This document shows, in pieces, positions 25,512 to 32,085 of a DNA stretch of 64,000 bases; position 1 is the first letter of the stretch; each line of letters opens with the position of its first letter. Both the position numbers and the translations under genes were made by a program. Origin of the DNA: Bacillus sp. FJAT-26390 (lineage in GTDB: Bacteria; Bacillota; Bacilli; Paenibacillales; Paenibacillaceae); contig NZ_MAQX01000011.1 in NCBI RefSeq assembly GCF_001682865.1, positions 836,987-900,986 on the forward strand, written 5' to 3'. Below the pieces are notes generated by a model. That model ran no database searches. It was not told the origin of the DNA and was given only the letters and a program-made list of their open reading frames with translations.

Positions 25512-26348
25512 TTATTTTTCTTCGGAAGTAAAGTCGTTGCCCAGCCATTCTGCGCTTAGTTTACCTAACGTACCGTCTGCTTTCAGCTCTTTGACTGCTC
25601 CGTCAACCGCATCAGCAAGCTTCTTCTGCTCAGGATCATCTTTGCGGAACATGAACAGGATATCCGCTTCGCTAAGTGCTGGACCTACTGTTTTCAGCTC
25701 TTTCTTCGTATCGACAAGCGATAGGGTAAAGTCAGCCGCAAGGAATGCATCGACACGACCTGATGCTACTTGCGCTACTTCGTCGTTCGCGCCGCCGTTT
25801 TGGTAAACGATCTTAATCGCATTGTTGTTTTCTTTGTTATAGTTCTCAAGGATTGTCGATTGGGCGCTCGTAGCCGTCGTCAACACTTTTTTGCCTTTAA
25901 GATCATCCAACGTTTGAACGGAATTATTATCCTTCGCTACAACGATTTTGTTTCTCCAGTGCGCATATGGCTCAGTGCTGAACAAATACTTCTGTTCGCG
26001 TTCTGGGTTCTTCTCCATTTCGTGAGCGACCAGATCGATTTTTTTCGTTTCCAAGCTTAGAAGCAGGTTCGTGAATTCAAGCGTTTGGATATCAAATTCG
26101 TATTCAGGAAGGCGCTTGTCAATTTCTCTTACAAGCTCTACGTCAAAGCCCGTCAACTTGCCGTTCTCGTCAATAAAGCAAACTTGAGGGAATTGTGTTC
26201 CTGTGCCTACAACGATCTTAGTCACTTTCTCGGAAGCTTCTCCGCTTGCTGGTTCTGATTTATTTCCGGCATTATTTTCTTTGCTGCCGCAGCCTGCAAT
26301 CGTTAGCGTAAGGATAAGTGCGATCGATAGAATAAAACGTTTTTTCAT
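25512..26348 (-). CDS. Amino-acid ABC transporter substrate-binding lipoprotein
   Basis: A 278-residue lipoprotein of the periplasmic-binding family 3. The signal peptide MKKRFILSIALILTLTIAGC ends in a lipobox with the modified Cys at residue 20, followed by GSKENN. Mature-domain hallmarks are GFDVELVREIDKRL, DLVAHEMEKNPEREQKYLFS and LDDLKGKKVLTTATSAQS. ATG 26348 with GGGGGAG upstream is preferred over a TTG at 26363. It is the first gene of the operon after the LysR gene and terminator. Homologues near ytm/yxe-type genes bind cystine or S-alkyl cysteines; the ligand here is inferred. Confidence 0.94.
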   Translation of the reverse strand: MKKRFILSIALILTLTIAGCGSKENNAGNKSEPASGEASEKVTKIVVGTGTQFPQVCFIDENGKLTGFDVELVREIDKRLPEYEFDIQTLEFTNLLLSLETKKIDLVAHEMEKNPEREQKYLFSTEPYAHWRNKIVVAKDNNSVQTLDDLKGKKVLTTATSAQSTILENYNKENNNAIKIVYQNGGANDEVAQVASGRVDAFLAADFTLSLVDTKKELKTVGPALSEADILFMFRKDDPEQKKLADAVDGAVKELKADGTLGKLSAEWLGNDFTSEEK

Positions 26349-26424
26349 TTTTTTCTCCCCCAAAGTCGTTAAGTTTTAAATTCTTATAATTCCTACCTGT
26401 TAAGTAAGGATTAGCGTTGAACAT

Positions 26425-26454
26425 ACTTTACCACCTGATTGCTGCCTTCGTCAA
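26425..26454 (-). promoter_or_regulatory. Probable sigma-A promoter of the transporter/oxygenase operon
   Basis: Minus-strand -35 TTGACG (26454-26449), 18 bases, -10 TAAAGT (26430-26425). It lies 77 bp upstream of the binding-protein ATG, downstream of the lysR terminator, and just after the LysR-type palindrome. Confidence 0.6.
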
Positions 26455-26462
26455 TCCTCTTC

Positions 26463-26483
26463 CTTATAGAGATCTTCTATAAG
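26463..26483 (-). promoter_or_regulatory. LysR-type binding palindrome upstream of the operon promoter
   Basis: CTTATAGA (26463-26470), five bases, TCTATAAG (26476-26483): perfect 8-bp arms containing a T-N11-A core. The centre is about 55 bp upstream of the predicted transcription start, a usual place for a LysR activator. The adjacent lysR gene supplies the likely regulator. Confidence 0.75.
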
Positions 26484-26516
26484 TAAATTGATTTGTCCGA
26501 TCGATCCCATTCCAAT

Positions 26517-26547
26517 AAAAAAACCGCTGCTTCAGAAGGAGCAGCGG
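26517..26547 (-). terminator. Intrinsic terminator of the lysR gene
   Basis: CCGCTGCT (26524-26531) pairs with AGCAGCGG (26540-26547), followed on the minus strand by seven T. It separates lysR from the operon promoter. Confidence 0.9.
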
Positions 26548-26625
26548 ACGAATAGGCTTAACTACATTATTCCAATCGGCTTTACTGACAATATAAATGT
26601 ATCATGACAAACACGCTTTTTGATA

Positions 26626-26640
26626 ATAGAGCTTTTCTAT
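26626..26640 (-). promoter_or_regulatory. Second ATAGA-N5-TCTAT motif after lysR
   Basis: ATAGA (26626-26630), five bases, TCTAT (26636-26640) repeats the core of the palindrome at 26463-26483 with the same 5-base spacer. It lies 9 bp after the lysR stop, 160 bp from the first copy. It may be an auxiliary binding site. Confidence 0.45.
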
Positions 26641-26648
26641 AACAGCTC

Positions 26649-27560
26649 TCAAATTGCCGATAAGCTCAGCTTTGCTTCAGCCAATTGTTTGCCGATGTCC
26701 GCAATGGCATCCAGCAATTCAAGATGCTCGCCGTGCTGCGAAATCAGATTGGTCTGCAATGAGATGCCTTCCGTCTCGGGAACACGGATCGGGTAAAGCT
26801 TCCCGTCTTCTAATTCTTGCTTGGCGCACAAGTCGGGGAGAAAGCAGATGCCCGCCTTCTGAATGACGAGCTTTTTGGCCATTTCAGAGTTATCCGTATG
26901 GATTTGAATATTGGGCGGCGATTCCAGATGTTCGAAGATGCGATGGATGCGAAGCCAGTCTAAGGAGCCGCATTCAAAAAATACGAGCGGCTGCTCCGCA
27001 ATGGCCTCAATCGTCAGCTTAGCCGTCGATAAAAAAGGATGCCCGTCATAGGCATACAGCCGGATGGGGTCCTCGTAAAATTTAGTGGACTGCAGGCTCG
27101 GATGATTCACATTGCGCACAAAACCGATATCCACTTCCTTGCTGAGCACTTTATTCATAATCTCATCCGTAGTGCCTGTGACCAGCTTATAATGAGTATT
27201 CGGAAATTTTAGCTTTAAACGCGGCAATAAATCCGGGATGATATAATTGGAAACCGATACGGTACAGCCGATTCGGAACTCATTCGGCAGCGATTTCTTC
27301 TGGTTGATATGGTGCTTGCCCTTTTGATAAATAAGAAGCAGCTGCTGCGCGTATGGCAAAAACCGTTTGCCATCCTCTGTAATTTGGATCTGCTTGCCTT
27401 GCCGGTCGAACAGCTTGCAGTCGAGCTCCTGCTCAAGCGACTTGATCCGGGCCGTTACCGAAGGCTGGGACAAATACAAAGCTTCAGCAGCCTTATTAAA
27501 GCTCCCGCAATGGATGACGTAGACGAATGCCTCGATATTTTCAATATTGATAGGAAACAC
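26649..27560 (-). CDS. LysR-family transcriptional regulator, YtlI/CysL-like
   Basis: A 303-residue LysR protein. The N-terminal helix-turn-helix (about 5-65) reads FVYVIHCGSFNKAAEALYLS then QPSVTARIKSLEQELDCKLF. The effector domain follows (about 90-295), with RIGCTVSVSNYIIPDLLPRL and KAGICFLPDLCAKQELEDGKL. The predicted GTG start has GAGGG directly before it. LysR regulators such as YtlI, CysL and CcpC-like proteins often sense sulfur metabolites; YtlI activates the B. subtilis ytmI operon. Here the gene precedes the equivalent operon in the same direction, with its own terminator and a palindrome between them. Confidence 0.92.
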   Translation of the reverse strand: MFPINIENIEAFVYVIHCGSFNKAAEALYLSQPSVTARIKSLEQELDCKLFDRQGKQIQITEDGKRFLPYAQQLLLIYQKGKHHINQKKSLPNEFRIGCTVSVSNYIIPDLLPRLKLKFPNTHYKLVTGTTDEIMNKVLSKEVDIGFVRNVNHPSLQSTKFYEDPIRLYAYDGHPFLSTAKLTIEAIAEQPLVFFECGSLDWLRIHRIFEHLESPPNIQIHTDNSEMAKKLVIQKAGICFLPDLCAKQELEDGKLYPIRVPETEGISLQTNLISQHGEHLELLDAIADIGKQLAEAKLSLSAI

Positions 27561-27692
27561 CCCTCGCTCACCTAATACCGACTAAACCAATGAGAATATA
27601 TTTAATTAAAAATAACAAACTAAACGTTCGCTGTCAATCAAACATTCGTTTAGCCGCATCCGGCCCAGTGTTCCGTTATTCGACTTCCTAGC

Positions 27693-27725
27693 AAAAAGCC
27701 GAGAGTGAACAATGCACTCTCGGCT
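27693..27725 (-). terminator. Intrinsic terminator after the DoxX gene
   Basis: Arms 27697-27707 and 27715-27725 (AGCCGAGAGTG with CACTCTCGGCT) are perfectly paired around seven bases. TTTTT follows on the minus strand. It lies 7 bp after the stop. Confidence 0.93.
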
Positions 27726-27731
27726 GCCTAA

Positions 27732-28265
27732 TTAACGAGGGAATGTCTTATTGCTTAAATGAACGGTGCCGTTACGGTTTCTGATTTTTTGAATCAGCGT
27801 GCGCAGATACGGAAGCACAAAGAAGTCACAGCCGAATTTTCCTGCGTTCGCTCCTGCCGCGAATACGAGTATCCCGATCAGCATCAGCCATGGGTTAGTC
27901 GATACGGTGCCTGCGAACATGAACATGAAGTTCATTAAGAGCCCAAAAAATGCGGCGGCCGTCGTTAGCGCCCCTAGTATAAGTCCAAGTCCGACCAAAC
28001 ATTCGCCTAAAGGAATGAGTACGTTAATGATTTTGGCGTTCGGCAGCGCAACATGCTCAAGAAACGCGGTAAACGTCGGATAAACTAATTCATTAGTAGC
28101 CTTATCTACCACCGGATTGCCGATTGCACCCTTCAAAAATCCGCTCGCATCGAAGCCTCCAAGCTTATGCCAGCCCGCGCTCAGCCATTGCCAGCCCAAG
28201 TATACACGAAGCAAAAGCATTAAACCCGCTGCATATTTATTTTCGCTTAGCCATCTGATCACCAT
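27732..28265 (-). CDS. DoxX-family membrane protein
   Basis: A 177-residue protein with four membrane segments (about residues 12-30, 77-95, 100-120 and 125-145). Family features are LRVYLGWQWLSAGWHKLGG, VALPNAKIINVLIPLGECLVG and GTVSTNPWLML. DoxX-type proteins include thiosulfate:quinone oxidoreductase subunits and redox-stress membrane proteins. The long insertion between segments 1 and 2 (GAIGNPVVDKATNELVYPTF) is usual in the larger Firmicutes members. AAGGAG precedes the ATG. An Fnr box centred 41.5 bp before the inferred start suggests expression when oxygen is low. Confidence 0.9.
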   Translation of the reverse strand: MVIRWLSENKYAAGLMLLLRVYLGWQWLSAGWHKLGGFDASGFLKGAIGNPVVDKATNELVYPTFTAFLEHVALPNAKIINVLIPLGECLVGLGLILGALTTAAAFFGLLMNFMFMFAGTVSTNPWLMLIGILVFAAGANAGKFGCDFFVLPYLRTLIQKIRNRNGTVHLSNKTFPR

Positions 28266-28298
28266 GAGGATCAGCTCCTTTTTTTATGATCTATCTTC

Positions 28299-28341
28299 AC
28301 TATAAGCCTTGTTTAGCGTAAAGTATGTGATCCATTTCACA
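28299..28341 (-). promoter_or_regulatory. Fnr-activated promoter of the DoxX gene
   Basis: A perfect TGTGA-TCCATT-TCACA palindrome (28326-28341) precedes a minus-strand -10 TATAGT (28304-28299). With a start about seven bases downstream (near 28292), the box centre lies at -41.5, the classic activating position for Crp/Fnr proteins. An Fnr gene lies 2 kb away. Confidence 0.85.
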
Positions 28342-28392
28342 TTCTTAGCAGGATTGATAGCCTATTTTCAGGTCCAATGCCTGAACTGCTTG

Positions 28393-29307
28393 TTATACCG
28401 AAATCGTTGTTATTAGCTCCTTCAGCTTGTTTGCGGAACGGTGGAGCAAAGCTTTTTCCTCTTCGGTAATCGGGATATCAAGCACTTCTCTCACTCCTTG
28501 GCGATCGACGACGCATGGAACGCCCATGTACACATCCGATAAGCCGTGATAGTTTTCTACGAGCGTGGACACGTTGAGCACCGCCGATTCATTGCGCAAA
28601 ATAGCTGTTACGATTCGATCCAATGCCAGCGCAATGGCGTAATAAGTCGCGCCCTTCGCTTCAATAATTTCATAGGCTGCATCTCTCGTATGGGCAAAAA
28701 TGTCCGATTTCTCTTCCTCGCTAAGCGCAATCGACGATCCTGCAACGTTGGCTAGGCTCCAAACCGGCAGCTCGGAATCACCATGCTCTCCAATAATATG
28801 GGCATGCACGCTGCGCGGATCAAGCTGCAGCCGCTCGCCTATGAGATAGCGGAAGCGCGCGCTGTCGAGCAATGTGCCTGAGCCAATGACGCGATGCGTT
28901 GGCCAGCCGGATTTTTGCCAGCAGAAGTAGCTCATAATATCTACCGGGTTTGTCGCAATGAGCAGAATGCCGTCATCATTGTATTTCAACACTTCCGTTA
29001 CGATGCTCTCATAAATGGCGATGTTGCGCTTCAATAGGTTAAGCCTTGGCTCGCCAGGCTTCTGGGCTGCCCCTGCCGTAATAATGACGATATCGGCGCC
29101 CTTGCAATCCTCGTAAGTGCCTGCCCATACTTTTGTCTGCCCGAGAAACGGCATGCCATGATTCATATCGAGCGCGTCTCCGACTGCTTTGCCTGCATTG
29201 GCGTCAATAAGCACCAGCTCATCCATCCGGCTGCGAAGAAGCAGCGTATATGCTGTTGTTGATCCTACGGCCCCTACTCCAATAACTACTACTTTTGTTT
29301 TTTTCAT
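28393..29307 (-). CDS. ldh: L-lactate dehydrogenase
   Basis: A 304-residue NAD-dependent LDH. Motifs are the N-terminal GVGAVGSTTAY fold, LVLID, the active-site loop GAAQKPGEPRLNL (Gln for lactate/pyruvate specificity where malate dehydrogenases have Arg, followed by catalytic Arg), ATNPVDIMSY and the catalytic His in IIGEHGDSE. It reduces pyruvate to lactate and regenerates NAD in fermentation. It begins two bases after the stop of the formate-type channel gene, so both form an operon. A weak hairpin (28367-28385) follows the stop. Confidence 0.96.
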   Translation of the reverse strand: MKKTKVVVIGVGAVGSTTAYTLLLRSRMDELVLIDANAGKAVGDALDMNHGMPFLGQTKVWAGTYEDCKGADIVIITAGAAQKPGEPRLNLLKRNIAIYESIVTEVLKYNDDGILLIATNPVDIMSYFCWQKSGWPTHRVIGSGTLLDSARFRYLIGERLQLDPRSVHAHIIGEHGDSELPVWSLANVAGSSIALSEEEKSDIFAHTRDAAYEIIEAKGATYYAIALALDRIVTAILRNESAVLNVSTLVENYHGLSDVYMGVPCVVDRQGVREVLDIPITEEEKALLHRSANKLKELITTISV

Positions 29308-29309
29308 CG

Positions 29310-30092
29310 TTATTCCACCTCATCAAATGGTTTATTTACGAAATAATACATGAAGCCCATAAGGACTGAACCGCCGATTAAATTGCCAAGCGTCACCGGC
29401 ACTAAGTTATGAATCATGCCGCCGAGTGAAATCGTCCCCGGATGGTTAAGAACGAGCGCAATGGCGAAGGTGCAAAGATTGGCAATGCTGTGTTCATAAC
29501 CTGAGATAAAGAAACAGAAAACGAACAGCATCATCGCGAACAGCTTTGGCCCGTCTCCCCGCAGCGACATCGGAACAAAAAAGGCCAAGCAGACGAGCCA
29601 GTTACACAATACCCCTCGGAAAAACAATTCCCATACCGGTGCGTGGAGCTTCTTCTCTACGACACTAAGCAAAAATCCGTTGACCGATGCATCCTCAAAC
29701 AATCCCGTTGCCCAGATCAGCAAGGCGAAGGCGACTGCCCCCAGGAAATTGCCTGCGTAGCTCGTGCACCATAGCTTGATTACGTTCGCCCATTTCATTT
29801 TGCCGCGGAGTGCCGTGAAGGTGAAGTAAAAGGTGTTGCCGGTAAACAGGTCCCCTCCGCCGTAGGCTATTAGAATGATCGCGGCCCCAAACGTGATGGC
29901 AGCCATCGGATAGGTGAGCGGACTATGCGTGACATAGAAGAAGCTGCCTGTCTTGAACGCTACGATGACGCCAAACCCGATAAACATACTCGCCAGCATG
30001 GCTCGCAATATATACCTCAGCTTGCTCGTCAGAAACACTTTTTGCTTCTTCAAAGCAAGCTGCTCAACCCTTCTCAAAGGAGCATGCTCCAT
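29310..30092 (-). CDS. Formate/nitrite transporter (FNT) family channel
   Basis: A 260-residue membrane protein of the FocA/NirC fold with six membrane segments. Family markers are IGFGVIVAFKTGSFF, the GGDLFTGNTFYFTF loop with conserved Thr and Asn, SYAGNFLGAVAFALLIWATG, GVLCNWLVCLAFFVP and GYEHSIANLCTFAIAL, whose histidine is the conserved pore residue. FNT channels carry formate, nitrite, lactate or acetate. Operon pairing with lactate dehydrogenase suggests export of lactate or formate during fermentation. AGGAGG precedes the ATG. Confidence 0.93.
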   Translation of the reverse strand: MEHAPLRRVEQLALKKQKVFLTSKLRYILRAMLASMFIGFGVIVAFKTGSFFYVTHSPLTYPMAAITFGAAIILIAYGGGDLFTGNTFYFTFTALRGKMKWANVIKLWCTSYAGNFLGAVAFALLIWATGLFEDASVNGFLLSVVEKKLHAPVWELFFRGVLCNWLVCLAFFVPMSLRGDGPKLFAMMLFVFCFFISGYEHSIANLCTFAIALVLNHPGTISLGGMIHNLVPVTLGNLIGGSVLMGFMYYFVNKPFDEVE

Positions 30093-30195
30093 CTGATAGT
30101 CCTCCTAATGTTTTGTTGTTAGCTCTGAAGTTTGGCTCGTTTCGCTTGCCCTTGCCACACCTTTAGTTTAGGGTATTCTTTTCCATTTGTATGTC

Positions 30196-30263
30196 GGGGA
30201 ACTCCCTGAACTATCGCTCAGGGTTTCTGCGCGAAAGGTGCCTCATAAATAGGGAGCTTCCCC
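30196..30263. promoter_or_regulatory. Nested inverted repeats in the divergent fnr/FNT intergenic region
   Basis: GGGGAACTCCCT (30196-30207) is nearly complementary to AGGGAGCTTCCCC (30251-30263), and CCCTGA/TCAGGG (30204-30209, 30218-30223) forms an inner dyad. The region separates the divergent FNT-ldh operon and fnr. The nature of the binding protein or structure is unknown. No Fnr-type TGTGA-N6-TCACA is present here. Confidence 0.45.
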
Positions 30264-30329
30264 GATAGGACTGCCGCGATCCCTTATTTATAATTGAAGA
30301 AAGAGATAAGCCGAGAGGGGCTGGCACAT

Positions 30330-31067
30330 ATGGCGATTAGCATAAATGCGCTTCCGAATGATAGGGATATTAAGCAGGATACAGGGGTTGCCGCGTTTTT
30401 TTCAGAGGAAAATTTCAATAAGCTAAAAGGGATCATGCATACCAAAAAAGTAGAAGTCCACGGATATCTATTTCAAGAGGGCGAATCTGCCGAATATATG
30501 TATTTTGTCAAAAAAGGCCGGGTTAAGCTCACTAAAACGACGGACACAGGCAACAAAATTACGCTTTACCTTCATCATACAGGCGATATGTTCGGGCATA
30601 TTACACCGTTTCAGCCATCGGTACAGGCGTTTAGCGCGGAGGTCATCGAGGATGCGGAGTTTGGGGTAATTGAGCAAGCTGAGCTGGAGCGGCTGCTGCT
30701 TAAAAACGGGGATCTAGCGATCGAATTCATGCGCTGGATGGGGGCGATGTACCGCATGACGCAGGCCAAGTTTCGGGATTTGCTGCTTTACGGCAAGCCT
30801 GGCGCCCTTTGCTCGCTGCTTATCCGCATGAGTAATTCGTATGGCATCCAGCAAGGCAGCCACATTGCAATCAACTACAAAGCGACGAACATGGACCTCG
30901 CGGAAATGATTGGCGCAACGCGGGAGAGCGTCAACCGGATGCTAAGCGATATGCGCAAGGCAGAGGTGCTCGATATCATTAGCGGCACCATTGTCATCAA
31001 AAATATGGACTATCTCCGCCATACTTGCAGATGCGAGCTATGCCCGATTGAAATATGCCGAGTGTAG
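30330..31067 (+). CDS. fnr: Fnr-type oxygen-responsive regulator with C-terminal Fe-S cysteines
   Basis: A 245-residue Crp/Fnr-family activator. The cyclic-nucleotide-like domain spans about 25-145 (VHGYLFQEGESAEYMYFVKK, GDMFGHITPF). The C-terminal helix-turn-helix has recognition helix ATRESVNRML, whose Glu, Ser and Arg fit TGTGA half-sites. The end reads CRCELCPIEICRV: Cys235-x2-Cys238-x4-Cys243 has the same spacing as the cluster ligands of B. subtilis Fnr, with an extra Cys233. It should bind a [4Fe-4S] cluster and sense oxygen. ATG 30330 follows GAGAGGGG; the upstream TTG frame lacks a ribosome site. A matching box lies before the DoxX gene. Confidence 0.93.
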   Translation: MAISINALPNDRDIKQDTGVAAFFSEENFNKLKGIMHTKKVEVHGYLFQEGESAEYMYFVKKGRVKLTKTTDTGNKITLYLHHTGDMFGHITPFQPSVQAFSAEVIEDAEFGVIEQAELERLLLKNGDLAIEFMRWMGAMYRMTQAKFRDLLLYGKPGALCSLLIRMSNSYGIQQGSHIAINYKATNMDLAEMIGATRESVNRMLSDMRKAEVLDIISGTIVIKNMDYLRHTCRCELCPIEICRV

Positions 31068-31159
31068 GAGGAGAGTGGGCTATGGCTGCATATGCGGCGG
31101 ATACGCAACCGAAATAACTTAGAGGATACTGCGACTATTTATGGTCACAGAAACGACAA

Positions 31160-31190
31160 ACGAGCCTTAGAAGCGATTCTAAAGGCTCGT
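31160..31190. terminator. Terminator hairpin between fnr and the HesB-like gene
   Basis: ACGAGCCTTAGAA (31160-31172) pairs with TTCTAAAGGCTCGT (31177-31190), with one bulged base. It lies between convergent genes, 93 bp after fnr and 9 bp after the HesB-like gene. T runs are short. Confidence 0.65.
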
Positions 31191-31198
31191 TGGCGTCA

Positions 31199-31486
31199 TT
31201 ATTCCACAGTCATTTTGATTTCTTCATACTTCTCGTCAAATGAGATCCGAAGCGACTTATTTTCCAGATACCACAAATTATCTTCTTCTATATAATAAGT
31301 AATGCCTGCTACGTCATCTCTTAAACCAATGTTTCTCGGCTCTTCCTTCGTGACGCCAAGCGAAAGACCTGGGTGAACGCTGCCACAGCCTCCCAAGCGG
31401 ACATAGATACGAACCGATTCTCCATCCGTTAATCCCATTTCCGACTTATACCAGTGTGCCGCCGACTGTTCCACTATCAATTTCAT
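31199..31486 (-). CDS. HesB/IscA-like protein, YneR type
   Basis: A 95-residue protein of the HesB fold. The GGCGSVHPGLSLG stretch keeps one conserved Cys of the IscA family, while the C-terminal CGCG pair found in true A-type Fe-S carriers is missing (the protein ends KYEEIKMTVE). This matches the YneR subgroup, whose function is poorly known. GGAAGGGG precedes the ATG. The nearby Fe-S regulator Fnr is convergent and not co-transcribed. Confidence 0.87.
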   Translation of the reverse strand: MKLIVEQSAAHWYKSEMGLTDGESVRIYVRLGGCGSVHPGLSLGVTKEEPRNIGLRDDVAGITYYIEEDNLWYLENKSLRISFDEKYEEIKMTVE

Positions 31487-31519
31487 CGCCGCAATCCCCT
31501 TCCGCTTCTTACTATCTCC

Positions 31520-31548
31520 ATCATCACGAATATGCGCAATGGTGTCAA
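31520..31548 (-). promoter_or_regulatory. Sigma-A-like promoter of the HesB-like gene
   Basis: Minus-strand -35 TTGACA (31548-31543, perfect), 17 bases, -10 GATGAT (31525-31520). It lies 34 bp before the ATG at 31486. Apart from this and the hairpin at 31594-31643, I see nothing in 31487-31817. Confidence 0.6.
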
Positions 31549-31593
31549 CCCTTCAATGATAGGTACCATTAATATCCTAGTTTTTGCGAAGAT

Positions 31594-31643
31594 AACAAAA
31601 AACAGGTCAATCATGGTAGTATCTGACCATAATCAACCTGTTT
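31594..31643 (-). terminator. Terminator downstream of the toxin/immunity operon
   Basis: AAACAGGT (31600-31607) pairs with ACCTGTTT (31636-31643), with imperfect pairing inside including ATGGT/ACCAT. A minus-strand TTTTTTG follows. It is 175 bp after the immunity gene and is the first good terminator there. Confidence 0.65.
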
Positions 31644-31817
31644 AATGTAACGAAATAGCGTTATTTTGGTTATACTGTTCAAGCATTACAGCGCATACAA
31701 ACGAAATGACTAAATCATTATATGAGCATTATATGGATTACAGGTGTAATTAGTTGAATAATGGATTCATTCGACACTGGGTAGCCTCCGTTACCAATGA
31801 ACATACATTGTCCATAT

Positions 31818-32078
31818 TCAAGATGCAAACGAAGTTGTATCAGGAAACACTCCATTATTTTCTTTAAGTATTTTTTGGAGTCTAGACACAGCTCTAAAAA
31901 GATAAAAATTAGATTCTCTTGAAATATTAGGAACGGGTAACAATTCTTCGAAATCTCCTGTTCGTTTGTCTAGTTTTACCTTTCCCAATTTGTCTTCTTC
32001 TGGTCCGAATTGATAAATAACATGAGTATCATTTTCCTCTTCTTTCACTAACATTACATAAATCGCCACTAAAATCAT
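31818..32078 (-). CDS. Putative immunity protein for the adjacent polymorphic toxin
   Basis: An 86-residue acidic soluble protein beginning 8 bases after the toxin stop and so co-transcribed with it. It runs MILVAIYVMLVKEEENDTHV, then IYQFGPEEDKLGKVKLDK, and ends FPDTTSFAS. The layout of a short beta-rich N-terminal part and a C-terminal FYLFRAVSRLQKIL helix is familiar from small proteins encoded after Firmicutes polymorphic toxins. GGAG touches the ATG at 32078; a GTG at 32069 is better spaced and may be the real start. The immunity role is inferred from position, size and charge, not from a recognised domain. Confidence 0.7.
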   Translation of the reverse strand: MILVAIYVMLVKEEENDTHVIYQFGPEEDKLGKVKLDKRTGDFEELLPVPNISRESNFYLFRAVSRLQKILKENNGVFPDTTSFAS

Positions 32079-32085
32079 CTCCGTT

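Noticed and set aside
26349-26648. T-box or S-box riboswitch before the cysteine-type operon
   Set aside because: No specifier stem, T-box bulge or SAM-aptamer core is visible, and the only terminator belongs to lysR; a LysR palindrome explains regulation better.
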